Source: an uncultured Ruminococcus sp. (GTDB taxonomy: Bacteria > Bacillota > Clostridia > Oscillospirales > Ruminococcaceae). From it: a stretch of DNA of 17,682 nt. The stretch is taken from assembly GCA_945876155.1 (NCBI GenBank), contig CAMCMW010000004.1, forward strand, positions 1 through 17,682, given 5' to 3'. Below the pieces are notes generated by a model. It made no database searches and was not told the DNA's origin. It saw nothing but the letters and a program-made list of their open reading frames with translations. The translations under genes and the position numbers were made by a program. This document shows, piece after piece, positions 13,454-17,682 of the stretch; positions within the stretch are counted from its first letter, which is position 1; the number at the start of each line of letters is the position of its first letter.

Positions 13454-14320
13454 TCACATAGCGTTAAACAGCGACTTTGAAAGACTTCCGCACTTAAACA
13501 GCATAAAGATAAGCACAATGCTTAAAGCCATACATTTTATAAGTGAGAAGTTCAGAGAGTCTGTGCTTGAAATCACTATGTTATTAACAAGTGCTGAATA
13601 AATACCAACGGTTATCATCATAAAGAAAGCCTGAAACGCAAGTGCAAATATATTCTTAATATAGTTTGTTCCGACATTACCCCATTCACGGTTTGTGAGT
13701 GTTGCAAATGGAATAGGTGCTGCTGAACAGTAAATGTAAATTTCTATCATTCTTGCTGTTGTTACAGCTATAACAGCTGCCGACACTGCAAGAGATATGA
13801 TGTTTACAAATCCCATTTCAATTACTGCAACGAATAGCTCACCTGCACTCATATCCTCTATCTGCTGAGAATATGTATTGTATAAATCAGCCGTTATTGT
13901 AGACGCATTGCCAAATAAGCTTATAGCTTTATTTACAACATTCTGCCCCATTGCGAAAACACCCATAGTGAAATCAAAGGTATGATTGAGCAGAAAAACT
14001 CCTATTACAGCCTTAAATGCAAATTTAAGAACTACATCTATCTCAATATCTCTTGTACTCTTTTCAAGAAATGATGAAATAAAATCATAGCATACAACAA
14101 GCGTCAGAATAATGACTGCTATAGGAACAACCGCCTCAATAGATATAGTACGAATCAGCTGAAAAATTCCGCTGTTCCATGTTTCCGGACTTTTGCCAAG
14201 TTCCTCTCCGGCATAACCTACACTATCATTGATGACTCCAAACATATCCTCAAGCAGATTTTTTACAGCAGGGCGCAGTAAATTGGCAATAGCGTCGGAT
14301 ATTGTTTCTCCGATATCCAT
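13454..14320 (-). CDS. TrbL/VirB6-like conjugation channel membrane protein
   Basis: A 288-residue polytopic membrane protein with about six hydrophobic segments (near 60-80, 100-120, 160-185, 195-210, 230-255, 262-280). Features typical of the Tn1549-type TrbL/VirB6 family include the amphipathic start (ETISDAIANLLRPAVKNLLE), the WNSGIFQLI segment before the first membrane helix, ARMIEIYIYCSAAPIPFATL, and WGNVGTNYIKNIFALAFQA. It should be the inner-membrane channel part of the type IV secretion system. ATG 14320 follows GGAAGTGA, 15 nt after the Maff2-like stop, so the two are probably co-translated. Confidence 0.9.
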   Translation of the reverse strand: MDIGETISDAIANLLRPAVKNLLEDMFGVINDSVGYAGEELGKSPETWNSGIFQLIRTISIEAVVPIAVIILTLVVCYDFISSFLEKSTRDIEIDVVLKFAFKAVIGVFLLNHTFDFTMGVFAMGQNVVNKAISLFGNASTITADLYNTYSQQIEDMSAGELFVAVIEMGFVNIISLAVSAAVIAVTTARMIEIYIYCSAAPIPFATLTNREWGNVGTNYIKNIFALAFQAFFMMITVGIYSALVNNIVISSTDSLNFSLIKCMALSIVLIFMLFKCGSLSKSLFNAM

Positions 14321-14335
14321 CTGTTCACTTCCTCA

Positions 14336-14557
14336 TCATGATATGCTGATTGCTGTAGAAAGCATAGGTATCAGTACCTTACCAACAAGCATAACACCCG
14401 CACCGGCAGCCACTCCTAAACCTGCATGGTTTTTACCTTCGGCATTCTGAGAGTTAAGTGAAGTAAAAATACCAAGCAGATTATAGCCTAATATTATAAG
14501 TCCTGCTACAAAAACCACATTTCCAAAAATTTCGACTGCTGAAGTCCACATTTCCAT
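14336..14557 (-). CDS. Maff2 / VirB2-like small membrane protein
   Basis: A 73-residue protein with two hydrophobic segments (about 7-28 and 46-68) joined by a polar loop (SLNSQNAEGKNHAG) with a Gly-rich approach to the second helix (GVAAGAGVMLVGKVLIPML). This is the pattern of Maff2-family proteins, which lie between VirD4 and the TrbL-like gene in Tn1549-type elements and are thought to correspond to the VirB2/TrbC pilin. There is no cleavable signal. ATG 14557 is chosen because AGGAGG precedes it; longer readings would run into palindrome copy 8. Confidence 0.88.
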   Translation of the reverse strand: MEMWTSAVEIFGNVVFVAGLIILGYNLLGIFTSLNSQNAEGKNHAGLGVAAGAGVMLVGKVLIPMLSTAISIS

Positions 14558-14573
14558 TTTAAATTTCCTCCTG

Positions 14574-16379
14574 TCAATTCGCCAATGGCGAATTATCATT
14601 TATTGTAATTTCTGTTATCGTATCATTTTCACCAATTTTAAAATCGGCATTTGAACGTACACGCTGTATGTACTTTTGTACATCAAATTTATTACGCTTA
14701 TCAAAGCTGCCAATATACTTATAATTAGGGTGCTTTGTGATATCATATTTGTATGACAGCCACGGGTTAGCACCTCTGATTGTCAGTATACATTTTTCAC
14801 CGGGTATCTTAAATACTTCAGCTTCGTCAAGCAACTTCCTGTTTCCTTTCTGATAGTTTGTTGTCGAACTTCTCTGATTTCCATATGTCCTTGAAGATGT
14901 AATAATATCAATTGTCTGAGAACCAAGCAGTTCTGACATATCCTTTAAGGTTGACTTTTCCTGACCTCCAAGAAATATTGTGGAATCACATCCACCGGCA
15001 ATAGTTTCAGCTGAATCTTTGTAAACTGCTTTCAGCTGAGATTTTGTCTGCAAAATCGGACAAGCGGAAATATTTCTCGAACGAATAGTTGTAATGAGCT
15101 GCTCAAAGTGCGGTATCTGTCCGATATTTGCAAACTCATCGAATATACAGCGCACCGGAACAGGCAGTTTTCCGCCATATTCATCGTCTGCCTTAGTACA
15201 CAGCAGATTAAACATCTGAGTATAGAGGAATGCAGCAATAAAATTGAGTGACGGATCAGTATCAGAAGTAATAACAAACAAAGCTGTCTTTCTGTCACCA
15301 AGCTTGTCAAGTTCAATTTCATCATATGACATCAAATCAATTACCGACTTTATATCGAAAGGCGCTAACCTGACACCGCAGCTGAGCAATACTGACTTAG
15401 CGGATTTTCCTGCCCCAAGCTTATATTTTTTATACTGACGTACTGCAAAATGCTGTGGGGATTTCTGTTCAAGTTCTTCAAAAAGCATATCAACTGCATT
15501 TGCATAGTTTTCGTCCTCACTGGTTTTTGAAGCATTAATTATTTCAATAAGTGTATTCATGTTCTTTTCTTCTTCAGGAGCCTCAAAAACAATCAGTCCG
15601 ACAACGGCAGAATATAAAAGCTTTTCAGCATCTACCCAGAAGTCCTTTTTAGCATCTTTTGACTGTGTAGAATCAACAAGCATATTTGCAAACTTTAATA
15701 CATCAAGTTCTGTATGTACATAAGCAAGCGGATTATAGTGCATTGACTTCGTCATATTTACAAGGTTTAAAACCTTGATTTCATAGTGCCCTTTCTTATA
15801 AAGCAGATTTCCCACATCAGGAAGTATTGTTCCCTTTGGATCGGTAACAACATAACTTGAATGCATCTGCATCACATTAGGAATTACAAAAAATCTTGAT
15901 TTTCCTGTACCCGGACCGCCAATTACAAGGATATTTTTATTTCGTCCGTTTGTAGGACTGCCTATATAGTCTTTCATAGTCAGACCTTCGGTTGCAGTCA
16001 GAATACAATTATTACGAAAATTTTTATCCTGAAACTTTTCAATCTCATATTTGTCTGCCCATTTTGCCGAGCCATGTTCTTCGCCTGTTCTGAACTTTTT
16101 CTTTGGCGCTCTGGCGTAAATAAGAGCAAAAACTATCAGTCCTATTAATATGGCATAAAGCAAATCATTAATGTTAAAACTCAAAAATTTTCCGGTAAAA
16201 ATTCTTAAAGGATTTTCAAGAAAAAAATTGATTTTTTCTAAAAAACTGCCCTCAGTTATTCTGTAAAAATAGCAGAATTTATTTACCAGATAAAACGATA
16301 AAATCCCGAAAATCACAGGGCAGTATTTTATCAGATTTCTTTTGATTTTTCCCATGTTAAAGTTCAGGAAGTTCTGCAT
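14574..16379 (-). CDS. VirD4/TraG-family type IV coupling protein
   Basis: A 601-residue coupling ATPase that brings the relaxase-DNA complex to the secretion channel. Two N-terminal membrane segments (about 20-40 and 70-90) anchor it; then HGSAKWA (102-108), Walker A GGPGTGKS (154-161), TDPKG (179-183), Walker B CIFDEFANIG (411-420) and QTKSQL, all VirD4 hallmarks. ATG 16379 follows AGAAGGG at normal spacing and overlaps the PcfB end by 23 nt. Oddly, the last six codons (NSPLAN then TGA) are palindrome copy 8 read in frame: out-of-frame TGA and TAA lie just before it, so the palindrome seems to supply the protein's end. Confidence 0.95.
   Translation of the reverse strand: MQNFLNFNMGKIKRNLIKYCPVIFGILSFYLVNKFCYFYRITEGSFLEKINFFLENPLRIFTGKFLSFNINDLLYAILIGLIVFALIYARAPKKKFRTGEEHGSAKWADKYEIEKFQDKNFRNNCILTATEGLTMKDYIGSPTNGRNKNILVIGGPGTGKSRFFVIPNVMQMHSSYVVTDPKGTILPDVGNLLYKKGHYEIKVLNLVNMTKSMHYNPLAYVHTELDVLKFANMLVDSTQSKDAKKDFWVDAEKLLYSAVVGLIVFEAPEEEKNMNTLIEIINASKTSEDENYANAVDMLFEELEQKSPQHFAVRQYKKYKLGAGKSAKSVLLSCGVRLAPFDIKSVIDLMSYDEIELDKLGDRKTALFVITSDTDPSLNFIAAFLYTQMFNLLCTKADDEYGGKLPVPVRCIFDEFANIGQIPHFEQLITTIRSRNISACPILQTKSQLKAVYKDSAETIAGGCDSTIFLGGQEKSTLKDMSELLGSQTIDIITSSRTYGNQRSSTTNYQKGNRKLLDEAEVFKIPGEKCILTIRGANPWLSYKYDITKHPNYKYIGSFDKRNKFDVQKYIQRVRSNADFKIGENDTITEITINDNSPLAN
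14576..14594. repeat. Dispersed palindrome, copy 8 (inside virD4 coding)
   Basis: AATTCGCCAATGGCGAATT, perfect. It encodes residues NSPLAN of the coupling protein; its last base is shared with the TGA stop. It ends 18 nt before the ATG of the Maff2-like gene. Confidence 0.93.
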
Positions 16380-16917
16380 TTTTAGTACCCTTCTCCGGCA
16401 GATTCTTTTCAGAATTTTCAAGCTGATTCTGCATTTCTTTTACAGACTTTTCGTTCTGATTAATCTTCTCGACTAACGATTCTTTTTTTGATTTTTTGTT
16501 AAGCTCTTTCTTTGAAAATTCTTCAAAAACCGAAGCTAAAACATCATTATCCTTTGCCTTAAAAAAAATCAGATATTTTCCGTTGTCAGGACTTTTTTTT
16601 ACTGCAAAATCAACGCCGTGTTTTTTTGCAATTTTATTAAAAGTTCTGAGGCTTTTATCCGTTGAAATGTCAACGCTGTTCAGCTGCTGACCATGCTGCA
16701 TAAGCTGACGGACAGTCTGTTTTCCTTTGTAAGGTTCGTGCAGCTGCATACGTCCTTTTTCAACCTTCATTGCCTGCTTATATTGAACTTTCATGTCCTT
16801 TCTTTTTCCGATTTTTTGCTTAAATTTTTCATAGTATACAGCAAGGGCTTTAAGCCCCTGCTTTATACCGTCACAGGCATAAACAAAAACTTGCCTGCCT
16901 GTTTCATCATTATTCAA
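16357..16917 (-). CDS. PcfB / DUF3801-family conjugation accessory protein
   Basis: A 186-residue soluble protein of the PcfB (DUF3801) family, encoded just before VirD4 as in other Gram-positive conjugative elements; PcfB of pCF10 interacts with the transfer machinery. The core shows YACDGIKQGLKALAVYYEKF (helix), the basic segment KGRMQLHEPYKGKQTVRQL, then KIAKKHGVDFAVKKSPDNGK and YLIFFKAKDNDVLASVFEEF. The tail is charged and contains ESLVEKINQNEKSV, similar to the C-terminal motif in three other proteins here. I prefer TTG 16917, 8 nt after GGAG; ATG 16923 is too close to that site. It overlaps the adhesin gene by 8 nt and virD4 by 23 nt. Confidence 0.88.
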   Translation of the reverse strand: MNNDETGRQVFVYACDGIKQGLKALAVYYEKFKQKIGKRKDMKVQYKQAMKVEKGRMQLHEPYKGKQTVRQLMQHGQQLNSVDISTDKSLRTFNKIAKKHGVDFAVKKSPDNGKYLIFFKAKDNDVLASVFEEFSKKELNKKSKKESLVEKINQNEKSVKEMQNQLENSEKNLPEKGTKNAELPEL

Positions 16918-17682
16918 TATCATCACTCCAGAAAGTTTCAGATTTTTTCTTTTTCTTTGAGGTAACAATCATGCCTGCTAACGCAGCAACTCCAACAACA
17001 AAAATTGCAATCGGAAGCTTATCGCCAGTTTTAGGAGCTGACGGAACTGCCGGAATCGTTACTGTTGTATTCGGAACAGTTGTAACTGTTGTACCCGGAG
17101 TTGTTGCAGTTGTAGTAACAGTAGTGCCGGGAGTTGTTTCCGGAGCTGTAGTTGTTGTTACAGAAGTTGTCACAGTAGTAGTTGTTGTTGTAGTAACAGT
17201 TGTTGTTACTATTGTTGTTGTGACATTATAGAATTTATCACCCGATTCATTGTTGCTGATTTTTACAATTTCACCATTATTTCTGATTGCAAAGCTGTAA
17301 TAATTTTCATCAGCCTGATATCCGTCCGGAGCTTTGATTTCTTTAAGCAGATAATCTCCGTATTCAATGTTGTCAAGCTGATAAATTCCTTTCTCTGTTT
17401 CAGTAAGCGTTCCTACTGTTTCTTCATCAGCATCATATATCTGATTGCTGTTTTTATCAGAATAAACTTCAAATACTGCACCGGAAAGCTTTTCATCCGT
17501 ATGTTCATCATATTTTTCAATTCTGACACTGCCACGGATTTTCTCGTTACCGATTTCAACAGTAATTGTTTCTCCGTTTTCATCAATGCTTACCGGGAAA
17601 GTTTCTGAAGAAAGAACATATCCGGAAGGCGCTTTAACCTCGGCTATTTTGTATTTTCCGTACTCAACTTCCTCAAAAGAGA
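16910..17682 (-). CDS. SpaA/Cna-B-type cell-wall adhesin (C-terminal part; 5' end outside window)
   Basis: The reading frame is open to the window edge; the first possible start codon inside is GTG 17173, in the middle of the protein, so the gene must begin beyond 17682. About 256 residues are visible. Two Cna-B (SpaA-like) domains are seen by their ends: YGKYKIAEVKAPSGYVLSSE, then RGSVRIEKYDEHTDEKLSGA and YGDYLLKEIKAPDGYQADEN. A Thr-rich linker (runs of ACA/ACT codons) leads to a cell-wall anchor: PKTGD, a 20-residue hydrophobic segment, KKKKK, and a cytoplasmic tail SETFWSDDIE. The motif is APKTGD where LPxTG is usual. Sortase-linked adhesins before pcfB could aid cell contact during mating. 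Confidence 0.9.
   Translation of the reverse strand, partial: SFEEVEYGKYKIAEVKAPSGYVLSSETFPVSIDENGETITVEIGNEKIRGSVRIEKYDEHTDEKLSGAVFEVYSDKNSNQIYDADEETVGTLTETEKGIYQLDNIEYGDYLLKEIKAPDGYQADENYYSFAIRNNGEIVKISNNESGDKFYNVTTTIVTTTVTTTTTTTVTTSVTTTTAPETTPGTTVTTTATTPGTTVTTVPNTTVTIPAVPSAPKTGDKLPIAIFVVGVAALAGMIVTSKKKKKSETFWSDDIE

Noticed and set aside
1082..14594. Repeats as a CRISPR array or origin iterons
   Set aside because: The eight palindrome copies are kilobases apart at gene junctions, with no regular spacers and no clustering.
15761..15777. 17-nt palindrome CAAGGTTTAAAACCTTG
   Set aside because: Unrelated to the dispersed palindrome and lies within conserved virD4 coding sequence (KVLNLVN); probably chance.
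16837..16862. Hairpin-like GGGCTTTAAGCCC
   Set aside because: Within the conserved PcfB core, with a mismatch and no T-run.
16971..17231. Plus-strand Val-rich reading frame opposite the adhesin
   Set aside because: It is the mirror of the ACA/ACT Thr codons of the adhesin linker; no ribosome site or domain.

Overview
The window (17.7 kb, AT-rich, roughly one third G+C by eye) is an internal stretch of an integrative conjugative element of the Tn1549 / CTn type found in Clostridia. The gene order, small accessory families (PcfB/DUF3801, Maff2, PrgI, DUF4315, DUF4366), a Thr-rich cell-wall adhesin and AT-rich codon use point to a Ruminococcus-like gut or rumen Clostridium; this host call is an inference. 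Neither a relaxase nor an integrase is present, so the element continues past both edges.

Nearly everything is read on the minus strand, from the high-coordinate end downward: a SpaA/Cna-B surface adhesin cut by the window edge (16910-17682), PcfB (16357-16917), the VirD4 coupling ATPase (14574-16379), a Maff2/VirB2-like small membrane protein (14336-14557), a TrbL/VirB6-like channel protein (13454-14320), an unknown protein with two 41-residue repeats (12878-13396), a small one-TM protein (12017-12229), an unknown two-part protein with an internal ribosome site (10994-11962), PrgI (10469-10954), the VirB4 ATPase (8251-10611), a membrane-anchored M23 peptidase (6459-8216), DUF4315 (6145-6441), DUF4366 (5244-6155), an AbrB-type regulator with a zinc ribbon (4948-5193), an orphan kinase-like C-lobe (4383-4901), a second small one-TM protein (3691-3852), topoisomerase III (1655-3694), an unknown protein (1103-1621) and a primase-type zinc-finger protein (52-1065). 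Together they form a Gram-positive type IV secretion machine plus DNA-processing helpers.

Three things are not explained by standard ICE annotation. (1) Eight copies of a palindrome (AATTCGCCAATGGCGAATT and close variants) sit at eight gene junctions, each 10-21 nt (14-19 for most) upstream of a start codon and just outside the Shine-Dalgarno sequence. (2) Two related cassettes, each a minus-strand small protein ending in a KEKFxDWLxKD segment plus a divergent plus-strand gene with its own promoter at the same spacing, interrupt the operon at 3691-4414 and 12017-12849; the plus-strand genes are unrelated (one GNAT-like, one multi-pass membrane protein). (3) Two identical near-consensus plus-strand promoters lie inside the 41-residue repeats of the 12878-13396 gene.

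There is no gene-free stretch longer than 300 bases, and I saw no tRNA, rRNA, CRISPR array or insertion sequence.
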